Positions 28,058-37,010 of a stretch of 64,000 bases of DNA are shown here, piece after piece; position 1 is the stretch's first letter, and every line of letters begins with the position of its first letter. The DNA is from Candidatus Peregrinibacteria bacterium. Its GTDB lineage: Bacteria > Patescibacteriota > Gracilibacteria > UBA1369 > 2-02-FULL-48-14. A program made the position numbers and the translations under genes. The notes beneath the pieces were generated by a model, which saw nothing but the letters and a program-made list of their open reading frames with translations, had not been told where the DNA came from and did no database searches. The stretch covers positions 1-64,000 of the forward strand of contig JABHVW010000014.1 in NCBI GenBank assembly GCA_018658105.1, written 5' to 3'.

Positions 28058-28431
28058 TATAGAAGTACTTGAGTGTCTAAGTATACAAGTCCAAGTGCAA
28101 TAAGAAGGCCAAGGAAGCCAAATACTGGGAATTGTTCAGCTGAAAAATGTTTTAGTTTCTTTTGCACAAGATTTGGAAAGAGAAGCATAACTGAACCTTT
28201 AACTGCGATAATCACACCAAGCCAAGGAAGAAGGTGATCCCAGCTCCATGCTAAATTTAGACCAGTTTCGCTTAGGATTGCTAGCGCGAGTAAAAGATAG
28301 AACATAGAAAAAGTTACACGTAGGCCGCTATCTGAAACGATGTTCTTGAAAGCTTTGTGTGCTTCTTTTGGATTTAGCACTAGATACAAATATAGTGGCG
28401 CAAGGAATAATGCGAGTAGTGTAAGTGACAT
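28057..28431 (-). CDS. four-TM membrane protein
   Basis: 124 aa hydrophobic ORF. Confidence 0.7.
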   Translation of the reverse strand: MSLTLLALFLAPLYLYLVLNPKEAHKAFKNIVSDSGLRVTFSMFYLLLALAILSETGLNLAWSWDHLLPWLGVIIAVKGSVMLLFPNLVQKKLKHFSAEQFPVFGFLGLLIALGLVYLDTQVLL

Positions 28432-28455
28432 GTTTATGTGGAGGTTAGTATTACT

Positions 28456-29682
28456 TTAGGATTTTACCTTGAAACTCGTGATGAATACAAGCCATGCAAC
28501 GAAAATGATTGCTGCGGCTGTTAAAGTAGGAACACTAGGGCCGGCGATTACGATGAAACCTGAAATAATTGGTGTGATTCCTTCTGCAAGTGCGCGCAGA
28601 GATTGAGTGATGCCTAGGACTTCACCTTGTTTTTCTGGGCTGCTGAGCTTGGAAATTACAGTTGTTACATTTGGGAATGTGAGGCCTTCAAAGCTGGCAA
28701 CTAGCGCTTGGCTGAAAAATAGCCAGCCTACATGTTCTGGTACGACCAGTAAAACTAGCGAGAGTGACAGTAGAAATGGCGCGAATCGTAGTGTTGTTTC
28801 TGATTTGAAATAATTTGCTGCTACCCTTGCAATTACGCCGTGACCGAGTGCGATCCATATTCCTATGTATCCGTAAAAGAGGCCTAGTTCTGAGTTTGAA
28901 AATGCGTACTTTTGTATGAGGTATACAGGGAAAAAGTGTGTGAAAAATGTGAAGCCGAGTGCATGCAAAAAAGTTACCAAGAACATTATTCTTAGTTTTT
29001 TGTATTTGAAAGCTTTTTTAATATTTTCGAATCCACTAAGTAAACTGATTTTTGTTTTTTTGCTTTCTTTGAGTGTTTCTTTGAATTCAAGTTCAAGAAG
29101 TATTAGATTAAGCGCTCCAAGGAAGGCCATAATGAAGAATGGCAGGGCAGGGCTAAACCATGAAATTACGCTTGAATCAGAGAATATTCCGCCAATGAAT
29201 GGGCCGATAACAAATCCCACACCGAATGCTGCGCCAATTAGGCCAAAGTTTTTTGCTTTGTCTTTATCTGTTGGGCTTAAGTCTGCGATTGCTGAGTTTG
29301 CTACTGCGATGTTACCACCTGTAAAGCCATCTAAAATTCGGCTGAAGAAAAGAAGCCATAGCTGGTTTGTAATAATTCCAAGTGCAAAAAGCAAGTAACC
29401 AATTAGAGTTCCAAATAGGGAAAACTTTAAGACTGGCTTTCTGCCGTAACGGTCTGAGAGATTTCCTAAAATTGGTGCACCAATAAATTGTGCTAGTGGA
29501 TATGCTCCAATTAAAACTCCAAGGCTTATGGTACGCATACTTTCTGACCATGCTGCTGGAATGATTACATTACTTTCAAGAAATAGTGGTGCAAGCACTG
29601 GAATTGCGATTCCAACACCCAGTAAATCTAAGAAAACTACGAAGAAAAGTATTGATAAACCGGTTTTTTTCTTGATATTCAT
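28456..29682 (-). CDS. MFS transporter (TetA-like)
   Basis: GAYPLAQFIGAPILGNLSDRYGRKPVL, GFTGGNIAVANSAIADL. Confidence 0.9.
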   Translation of the reverse strand: MNIKKKTGLSILFFVVFLDLLGVGIAIPVLAPLFLESNVIIPAAWSESMRTISLGVLIGAYPLAQFIGAPILGNLSDRYGRKPVLKFSLFGTLIGYLLFALGIITNQLWLLFFSRILDGFTGGNIAVANSAIADLSPTDKDKAKNFGLIGAAFGVGFVIGPFIGGIFSDSSVISWFSPALPFFIMAFLGALNLILLELEFKETLKESKKTKISLLSGFENIKKAFKYKKLRIMFLVTFLHALGFTFFTHFFPVYLIQKYAFSNSELGLFYGYIGIWIALGHGVIARVAANYFKSETTLRFAPFLLSLSLVLLVVPEHVGWLFFSQALVASFEGLTFPNVTTVISKLSSPEKQGEVLGITQSLRALAEGITPIISGFIVIAGPSVPTLTAAAIIFVAWLVFITSFKVKS

Positions 29683-29719
29683 TCAATTCTGTTACAAAGT
29701 GTTCCTGCGCATATTACGT

Positions 29720-30373
29720 ATGACTAGAAAAAAGCTCAAGCATTTTGCAGATATGAAAGAATGGTCCAATGTTTTGGAGCCTGCTTTGGGCGGTGCCGAA
29801 TTGGAAGAAGCTGTTAATCGTAAAGGCTCATGGGGGGATCGAGTGGTTTTGGAGCTTGGTTGTGGTCGTGGGGATTACTCGCTTGCTCTGGCAGAGAATT
29901 TTCATGATGCATCGGTTGTTGGTATAGATATTAAGGGTGCTCGTATGTGGCATGGTGCGAATGCTGCGAAAGAGATGGGTCTTGAGAATGTATTTTTTCT
30001 TAGGGCTCGAATTGAAGATTTGGCAGATTATTTTGAAGAGGGTGAGGTTGATGAAATTTGGGTAACTTTTCCTGATCCGCACCCTAGAAAGGGGAAGGCG
30101 AAAAAAAGACTTACTTCGCCGAGGTTTTTGGGTATTTATAAGTATCTTTTGAAAAATGGTGGGATTGTTCATTTTAAGACGGATGATTTAACTTTGTTTG
30201 ATTACAGTGTGGAGACTGCTCTTGCTGAAGCTTGGAATATTAAAGATGAGCAGAGGGATATTTATAAGAGTGATGGGAATGAGTTTTACAGAAATTTTCA
30301 AACACAATATGAGAGGCGTTTTATTGGTGAAGATAAGCCGATTTATTATTTGGCTATGCTCTGCTCGACTTAA
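29720..30373 (+). CDS. trmB: tRNA (guanine-N7-)-methyltransferase
   Basis: VVLELGCGRGDYSLALAE, VVGIDIKGARMW, WVTFPDPHPRKGKAKKRLTSPRFL, FKTDD. Confidence 0.9.
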   Translation: MTRKKLKHFADMKEWSNVLEPALGGAELEEAVNRKGSWGDRVVLELGCGRGDYSLALAENFHDASVVGIDIKGARMWHGANAAKEMGLENVFFLRARIEDLADYFEEGEVDEIWVTFPDPHPRKGKAKKRLTSPRFLGIYKYLLKNGGIVHFKTDDLTLFDYSVETALAEAWNIKDEQRDIYKSDGNEFYRNFQTQYERRFIGEDKPIYYLAMLCST

Positions 30374-30383
30374 CGAGCAGAGC
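30358..30383 (+). terminator. hairpin enclosing the trmB stop codon
   Basis: GCTCTGCTCG-ACTTAA-CGAGCAGAGC, perfect 10 bp stem. Confidence 0.5.
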
Positions 30384-30474
30384 GTATTCAGTGTGTTGAG
30401 TTTGCACTCAGCTTTCTGATCACATTTTTTGGTATTTTCTCCTTTTTAGGGAAACTTGCCGTTCATGTGCATCG

Positions 30475-31218
30475 TCAGTGTGTGGTCACCAAGGTGGGCT
30501 CGGAGCTGTTCCACCAGTTTTCATTGGCTGTGAGAATCCAGCTTAGGGTCTTGCTGGATCCGTCGAGACTACGGCTAGTGCTTGCGAGCCAGAGATCTTC
30601 CTGGGGAAGTTCCTGAACTTGCATTGGGTAGCGTTCGACCTCGTAGCTGTCTTCGTGAAGTAGTTCGAGGTATGCAGAGGGTTCATCTTGTGAGCGAAGC
30701 GTGTATTCCCAGGTGTAGTTTTGGCAGCCTGGGTTGCTTGGTGCGACATTGCTGTTTATGATGAGGGCTTCTCGGCCCTGACCATGTTGCACGTCGAACA
30801 CTTGAATTTCGGATTGACTGCTGCCCTCTAGATTGCCAATTTCCAGGAAGTAGCCGAGGACTCCGTGACTGGACAGATTCTCGTTGTGCCAGAGTAGCCA
30901 GGGGCTTTCTTTGCTGAGGGTGCGCATGTGAATGCGTTCCTCGTTCAGGTTGATGATTACAGATGGTTCTTCGGCACTTTCTACGATTGCGACGAAGAGA
31001 AGTGAGCTTCCGCTGGAAGCATTATTCTCCGGACGTGCGCTGAAATGATTGAGCTCGAGATAGATGTCATCATCCTGAAATGCGAGTTCTTGAAGCTTTT
31101 CGATTTGGTCTCCTGTATCGGAGTTTAGCTTGAAGTTCACATCGTTAGGGTCGATCCACCAGCTTGGCGCGCAGGCCGTGCTGAAGATGACGAACAAGAT
31201 GCTGCGGTGGAATTGCAT
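30475..31218 (-). CDS. secreted/lipoprotein-like hypothetical with atypical composition
   Basis: 247 aa, N-terminal signal with TACAPS; visibly higher GC than neighbours; AGAGGA Shine-Dalgarno-like sequence upstream of ATG. Confidence 0.65.
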   Translation of the reverse strand: MQFHRSILFVIFSTACAPSWWIDPNDVNFKLNSDTGDQIEKLQELAFQDDDIYLELNHFSARPENNASSGSSLLFVAIVESAEEPSVIINLNEERIHMRTLSKESPWLLWHNENLSSHGVLGYFLEIGNLEGSSQSEIQVFDVQHGQGREALIINSNVAPSNPGCQNYTWEYTLRSQDEPSAYLELLHEDSYEVERYPMQVQELPQEDLWLASTSRSLDGSSKTLSWILTANENWWNSSEPTLVTTH

Positions 31219-31323
31219 GAATTTCCTCTTGGTGAGTGTGAAAGGACGAGTACAGGCATTATATTTCTTCTGAACTGAAAAAAAGCTGAATTTTTGTATG
31301 TAAAAAGAAATTTTACAGATTTT

Positions 31324-32577
31324 CTACTTTAATATTTTTCTGATTTTTAACATACCGGCACTTACCATTATGATTTCACCTGTTAATGCGGCTAGAAGTA
31401 TTAAGAAAAGTCGAACTTCTTGAGTTTCGGGAGTGAGTGATGTGATGAATAATATGCTTGCAGCTGCGAGTGCTAGAAACTCCCATTTTAAAAACCACAT
31501 GTCTTTTTCAAGGCCGAAAAGTGTAATTAAAACTAAGTCGTATAGGTAAGAAACTGCGGCTATTGTGAGTAAAAGTGGAAGCATGAACCACAATGTTGGG
31601 CTGATGAAGTCTGAGCTTGAAACCAAGCTTAGAAGGTAGGGGCCGAGTAGGGAGCCGCTGATGATTGCAAGTGCGCCGAGAGCAATTAAACCAAGTCTAG
31701 TTTTTTTGTAAATTTCTTTGGCATGTTTGAAGTGTTTTTCTTTTAGAGATTGTTTAAAAATTGGCAGAACTGAATACATTAGAAATGTTGAAAGAATCGC
31801 GATTGTTGCAACGGCGCTTAGGGCAAGATTGTATCGACCGTAGTCAGTTTCTGTGAGTGCTTTTGCGGCAAAAAAGCTCGGCATAAAGCGGTAATATGCA
31901 TTGTTGATTATATTTATAATTCCAAAGGGAATAGAGGTGATGAATAGTGATTTGATTAATATGCTGCTAAGTTTGAATTTAAATTTAATGCGATGTCTTA
32001 CGAAAAGCATGCTGATAATTAGGCTGATGATGGCTGCACTTAGTGGTGCCAAGAAGAAAAGTGGAGTGCTGCTTGTTTGTGAAACTAATAAGAAAATGAT
32101 TCCGAGTTCTATGATTCGTCCGAGGGTTATTGCAAAAACTGAGCGGCCCATAAGGTAATTTGCTTGCAGGGTTGCGGTTGCGATGCTGGTGAGATTGTCG
32201 AAAAGAAGTGAGCAGGCGAAGAAAAGTAAGCCGAGAGTGAAGGTGCTGTCGAGGGCGAATTGAGAGTAGGCGAGGCCTGCGACTAAGAAGAAAAATATTG
32301 TTATGAATCTTAAGAACAAGGCGTTTATGAAAAGTTTACCGTCATCAGGATTTGTAGACATTTTACGTACAGTGTTTCCGAAAATCCCTAAGTTTGCAGT
32401 TGTTGATAAAAATAGTGCGAATTCTGCAATTTTACCGTAAAGGCCGTATTCTTCTGGGCCGAGAGCATTTGTTACAAGTTTAATGCTGATTATGCCGATT
32501 GCAATCTGAAGTATTTTGCCAAAATACTGAATGAAAGTGGACCATAGAATTTTGTTTTGTAGGGCACGTGTAATCAT
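31324..32577 (-). CDS. polysaccharide flippase (Wzx/MATE-like)
   Basis: Multi-TM; IKLVTNALGPEEYGLYGKIAEFALFLSTTANLGI. Confidence 0.85.
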   Translation of the reverse strand: MITRALQNKILWSTFIQYFGKILQIAIGIISIKLVTNALGPEEYGLYGKIAEFALFLSTTANLGIFGNTVRKMSTNPDDGKLFINALFLRFITIFFFLVAGLAYSQFALDSTFTLGLLFFACSLLFDNLTSIATATLQANYLMGRSVFAITLGRIIELGIIFLLVSQTSSTPLFFLAPLSAAIISLIISMLFVRHRIKFKFKLSSILIKSLFITSIPFGIINIINNAYYRFMPSFFAAKALTETDYGRYNLALSAVATIAILSTFLMYSVLPIFKQSLKEKHFKHAKEIYKKTRLGLIALGALAIISGSLLGPYLLSLVSSSDFISPTLWFMLPLLLTIAAVSYLYDLVLITLFGLEKDMWFLKWEFLALAAASILFITSLTPETQEVRLFLILLAALTGEIIMVSAGMLKIRKILK

Positions 32578-32648
32578 ATTTTTTATTGTTTTAGAATGCG
32601 CTCCGGGCCGCTAGGCCGAGTCATACCTTCTAAAACAATAAAAAATAT
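32576..32648. repeat. fold-back element with 21 bp perfect arms and GC-rich core
   Basis: ATATTTTTTATTGTTTTAGAA / TTCTAAAACAATAAAAAATAT around TGCGCTCCGGGCCGCTAGGCCGAGTCATACC. Confidence 0.92.
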
Positions 32649-32678
32649 TTAAGTAGAATGTAATGGCTGTGTTTCGGC

Positions 32679-33383
32679 TTAGTGGTGTACTTCGATTATT
32701 TTGGCTTCTCCAAGAAGAATATCCTCGTCATGCCAGTCGTGAAGAGCTTTGTTAATTGTATCCCAGCTATAAACATAGTCTTCGCCATTTTTTGTGCCGA
32801 CGTCGTGAGTAACAATTTGCATTTTATTTGCATCGTAACCTTTAATTACCAGCATATGGTAAGTAGGTCCGCCATTTTTGAAGTTTGGATTTTTAAGTAA
32901 TTTACCCGCAAAAGGTGCAACAATTAAATTGCCTTTTGATAGAATATTTTGAATATCTGCAAAAGTTGGATTTTGATGGATTGTACTTTCAAGTTCGAAA
33001 TTAATTTTGAGCATCTCTGCGGTTTGATCAACAGATGTGTGTTCGTAGTCGCCAAAATAGTCGACTTCCCAGTCTACTAATTTTAAAAGTTCATCGTTAT
33101 AGGTTTCGAGGTCCAAATTCCAATTATTGTATGAGTTGGCAACAAGTAAGATGCTTGCTTCTTCGCATGCTTCTTGCCATGGATAGTCCCAATTTGCATG
33201 GGGAGCTTGAGTATAAAAGGGAAGGTCGAGGTTGAGAGTTTTGGGAATTCCGCCATCTGTTATTTGGCTAATTGTCGGTGCAGGTGGGCCTTCAAGTTGT
33301 TTTTTGTTATACGCTTTTTTTGCGCCATAAACAGTGCCAGCTAAAATAACTGTGATTATTGCTATAATTGCTAATTTATTCAT
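32679..33383 (-). CDS. C39-like cysteine peptidase family protein
   Basis: LDLPFYTQAPHANWDYPWQEACEEASILL...GPTYHMLVIKGYD. Confidence 0.8.
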   Translation of the reverse strand: MNKLAIIAIITVILAGTVYGAKKAYNKKQLEGPPAPTISQITDGGIPKTLNLDLPFYTQAPHANWDYPWQEACEEASILLVANSYNNWNLDLETYNDELLKLVDWEVDYFGDYEHTSVDQTAEMLKINFELESTIHQNPTFADIQNILSKGNLIVAPFAGKLLKNPNFKNGGPTYHMLVIKGYDANKMQIVTHDVGTKNGEDYVYSWDTINKALHDWHDEDILLGEAKIIEVHH

Positions 33384-33829
33384 ACTTCTTGATTTGGAAG
33401 GCTAATGAATACACCAGAGACTTTCCATTCTTTGTTTTCTTTATTTAGAGTAATTTCCATGTTCCATTTGCCCCCTTCAACATCAATAAGTGTTGTATTG
33501 AAAGTTGTAATTGGAATTCCTTGTTCTCTACTTTTGAGTTTACTATCAATTAAGTATGAATCAATTATTCCTTTCCCTTTGAATATGTCAAAATTTTGCA
33601 AATATTGAATGAATGTGATTTTGTCTGCATTTAACTTCATTAATTCTGAAGTGCTGTCGTATGCGTTTGGCAGCTGAAATTCGACTAGATTATCTAGGAA
33701 TGCTTCAGTGGCATTGATTTGATCGACATGAGGTATATATGCACCGTAATAAATGCTAATTGCAGAGATGATAATTATTGCAAGAGTTGTTGCAATCCAG
33801 ATTTTAAATTTATGAGTTATTTTTTTCAT
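33380..33829 (-). CDS. membrane-anchored hypothetical protein
   Basis: N-terminal TM, 149 aa; 4 nt overlap with downstream peptidase gene. Confidence 0.65.
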   Translation of the reverse strand: MKKITHKFKIWIATTLAIIIISAISIYYGAYIPHVDQINATEAFLDNLVEFQLPNAYDSTSELMKLNADKITFIQYLQNFDIFKGKGIIDSYLIDSKLKSREQGIPITTFNTTLIDVEGGKWNMEITLNKENKEWKVSGVFISLPNQEV

Positions 33830-33857
33830 ATACAGAAAATATCATAAGCTGGCAGCT

Positions 33858-33886
33858 TTGCAAAATGTTTAGATTTATGCTATAAT
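33858..33886 (+). promoter_or_regulatory. promoter of 33909..36176
   Basis: TTGCAA-N17-TATAAT with TGC extended -10. Confidence 0.75.
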
Positions 33887-33908
33887 AGTATGATTTAATC
33901 ACACAAAA

Positions 33909-36176
33909 ATGACTGATAGAGGGCAACGTTTAGATAATTTCTTTGCTGATGAGTCGAAATCTGCTGTAAATGCGCAGGAGGATCGTATGGAGGCATTGGA
34001 TCACGCTGTTACTGATTTGAGTTGGAATGATGCATGGGGTGTAGATAAGAAGTTTGATTTTAAGGTTGAGAAAGGTGCAAGTTTTAGTTCGTCTTTTTCT
34101 GAAACAGTATTTAAAAAAGGCTTTGGTGATCTTTCAAAAGATCAGCAATCTTTCATAAATAATGTTGTTTTAAAAATGGAGAAAGCTTATGGGATTAATG
34201 CATACAAAATTCAGGCTGGAACTCAGTTTGATTGCGATTTTTCTACTATGAAATTTACTTATAAATTTGGAGATAAAGCATTTACAGGTGATTTAAATGT
34301 ACCAATGTATCTTACTAGAAATAGAGAGGCGATTACTCAATTCAAGGCTGATCTTGGAGAGGAACTAATGACAGCAGAAGCGCGTTCTCTTATTGGGGGC
34401 AATGTGACTTCTTTTGAAGAAGCGGTTGGTAAACTTGGCCATGTACGTGCATTAACAGATGTATTGCAAAGGCTTGGTGTGGGAATTTCTATGGATGATA
34501 GAGTTGCAGCATTTAAAGAATGGAACTGGGAAGGGGAATTTATTCCAAATGTTAATGAAGAGATTGAGAGTTATTTTAAAGATTATAAGGGTTTAACTGG
34601 AGACTCTTTAGTCCAAGCAATTACTGCAAATAAAATTGATGCAGATAATATTGATGGGACTTATAAAAATAAGGGTACTGAAGCACAGAATGAGGCAATT
34701 ATTGAGGTTATTAAAAATTCAATTTTGAATTCTAGACCTGTTGAGCCATTGCCGGAACCAGAACTAGAGGCTTCTGAGGAAGTTGAGCCGGTTGAGGGAG
34801 ATCCTGAAACTGAAGTTGAAGCTACTGAAGAAGATGTTGCAGAAACATATGATTTTGATTCTGTTCAATATGGTATTGGTGTTTCTTGGTTACAACTTTC
34901 AAGTGTATTAAGAGGAGAAAATGCAAAATTAAATAGAAATTTAATTGGTACTGATGTGTTTGATAATATGACTTTGCGTACATCTAATTTTAAAGCAGTA
35001 GCTGAAGATCCAAATTATAGTGGTGAGCTTGTTTTGGAAGATGTTGATGGTAATAGCATTACTTTAACAGTTGTTCCAAATAGTAAACCCATGAATGCGG
35101 ATGAAGCAGTTCATATTAATTATAATGATTTTTCTCATGTAAAGGTTTCATATGAAGGTAGTGATATTCAAGATTTTGATAATCCAATGGGTGCATTATC
35201 ACATTTATATGCGGAACTTTATGTGAAGGCTAACCATGCAGATAAAGGTATTCCTGATGAATTAAGATCTAATCTTGCATATACAATTAGCAATAGCGAT
35301 TTACTTGCAATTAATACTGCAATTACTGCAATTGAAAACTATGTTCCTGAAGAGATTGTTGAAGAAATTGATGAGGCTCGAGCTGTTAATGACGCAGTAG
35401 AAGAGGCTATTGTTTTGGCTCAGGAGAAAAAGACTATTGCTGCAATTAATGCTGTTGAAGTGAATTCTGAAGATATTGAAGCTTTGACTAAAGTTGTGAA
35501 TATATTTACTGATGACATTGCTGAAGCTGCAAAAGATCCTGAATGGAATTTGAGTGCAAAGGTTTTGGTGGAAATGAATGCAAAATTGGTTGAACTTCAT
35601 ACAGCGTTGAATCAAACGACTTTAACTGAAATTGCACGTAAACCCTTTGTTGATAAGGTTTTAGAGGCAATTGTACTTGCACAGCCAACCTTGTCTTTAA
35701 TTGATAGGGAAGATGGTTATGTTGCTTATAAAGTCAATAAATCTAGGTTTGATTTGATGAATGAGAGAGGGAAACTGCAGATATTATGGACACGAAACTT
35801 CAAAGTTGCGTTTGAGAATTCTGTTTTTAGAAATAGTTGGTATAAGGATGTTAAATATGAGATAGAAGGCGGTGGTGTCAGTATTTTTAAAACTGGCGTT
35901 AAACCTGCTATATTTGTAAATTTGAAATACAAAGGTGAGAAACGTCGTATAAGGGTTGTTTTACATGAAAATGCCAAAATTAATGATCAAAATCTTTCTA
36001 TTAGTGGGAGTGATAATATGAACACTTATCTTATTGATGGAGTTGCAAATAGAAATTTTGATTCTATAAATTCAGCTGTCTATTATGTTTTGGAGGATTT
36101 AACTGGTGTTTCTATTAAGGAGTCGAATAGACGTGTAAAAGAATCAATGGAGGCAGCATCAACAGATGCGGAATAG
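33909..36176 (+). CDS. large cytosolic hypothetical protein
   Basis: 755 aa ORF with no signal or TM; consensus-like promoter upstream. Confidence 0.75.
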   Translation: MTDRGQRLDNFFADESKSAVNAQEDRMEALDHAVTDLSWNDAWGVDKKFDFKVEKGASFSSSFSETVFKKGFGDLSKDQQSFINNVVLKMEKAYGINAYKIQAGTQFDCDFSTMKFTYKFGDKAFTGDLNVPMYLTRNREAITQFKADLGEELMTAEARSLIGGNVTSFEEAVGKLGHVRALTDVLQRLGVGISMDDRVAAFKEWNWEGEFIPNVNEEIESYFKDYKGLTGDSLVQAITANKIDADNIDGTYKNKGTEAQNEAIIEVIKNSILNSRPVEPLPEPELEASEEVEPVEGDPETEVEATEEDVAETYDFDSVQYGIGVSWLQLSSVLRGENAKLNRNLIGTDVFDNMTLRTSNFKAVAEDPNYSGELVLEDVDGNSITLTVVPNSKPMNADEAVHINYNDFSHVKVSYEGSDIQDFDNPMGALSHLYAELYVKANHADKGIPDELRSNLAYTISNSDLLAINTAITAIENYVPEEIVEEIDEARAVNDAVEEAIVLAQEKKTIAAINAVEVNSEDIEALTKVVNIFTDDIAEAAKDPEWNLSAKVLVEMNAKLVELHTALNQTTLTEIARKPFVDKVLEAIVLAQPTLSLIDREDGYVAYKVNKSRFDLMNERGKLQILWTRNFKVAFENSVFRNSWYKDVKYEIEGGGVSIFKTGVKPAIFVNLKYKGEKRRIRVVLHENAKINDQNLSISGSDNMNTYLIDGVANRNFDSINSAVYYVLEDLTGVSIKESNRRVKESMEAASTDAE

Positions 36177-36244
36177 TTTGTAGCCTAGGCTTCTTGCCGG
36201 TCTGCTTTAAACGTGATTTACTTTTTGTACCTTCACAATATTTT

Positions 36245-36958
36245 ATGGAATTTTTAATACCTTCGTTTTTAGCTGGCTTGTTAACTGTTTTGGCGCCGTG
36301 TGTAATTGCGCTTTTACCAGTAATTTTAGGTGGTAATTTGGGGCAGAAAGATCCTTGGCGACCTTTGATAATTGCTTCTTCACTTGGAGTTTCGGTTTTG
36401 GTGTTTACTTTGTTATTGAAAGCGACGACTGTATTGATTGGTATACCGCGAGAATTTTGGACTTATGTTTCGGGTGCTTTGGTTTTGGTATTTGGTTTAA
36501 CAATGATGTTTCCATCTGCGTGGTCTAATTTGGCCTATAAACTGGGGCTTTATAAAAGCGAAAAACTTTTGGAGAAAAGTGGTCATAAGAAAGGGAAGTG
36601 GGGTGCGGTTTTGCTTGGAGCTTCACTTGGGCCGGTGTTTACAACTTGTTCGCCGACTTATGCGATTATTTTAGCTGTGGTATTGCCCGCTAACTTTTTC
36701 GTTGGTTTACTGAATTTGATTGCATATGCGCTTGGTTTGGTTTTGTTACTTTTGTTGATTGGCTATGGTGGTCAGAAAGTTTCATCTAAGTTTAGATTTG
36801 CGGTAAATCCGAATGGATGGTTTAAGCGTGGGCTTGGAGTTTTGCTTGTTTTGACGGGGCTTATGATTGTGACAGGTTTTGATAAAACTCTTGAAGGCTG
36901 GGTTTTAGATGCAGGTTATTTGGGACCGATTCAAATAGAACAAAATTTATTGGAATAG
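36245..36958 (+). CDS. CcdA/DsbD-like cytochrome c biogenesis transmembrane protein
   Basis: LIPSFLAGLLTVLAPCVIALLPVILGG, LGPVFTTCSPTYAIILAV. Confidence 0.82.
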   Translation: MEFLIPSFLAGLLTVLAPCVIALLPVILGGNLGQKDPWRPLIIASSLGVSVLVFTLLLKATTVLIGIPREFWTYVSGALVLVFGLTMMFPSAWSNLAYKLGLYKSEKLLEKSGHKKGKWGAVLLGASLGPVFTTCSPTYAIILAVVLPANFFVGLLNLIAYALGLVLLLLLIGYGGQKVSSKFRFAVNPNGWFKRGLGVLLVLTGLMIVTGFDKTLEGWVLDAGYLGPIQIEQNLLE

Positions 36959-37010
36959 TTTTTTCTCTCTTCCTTATAGTGTAAAGTAGGTGGGATTTAA
37001 CTCCTACGCT

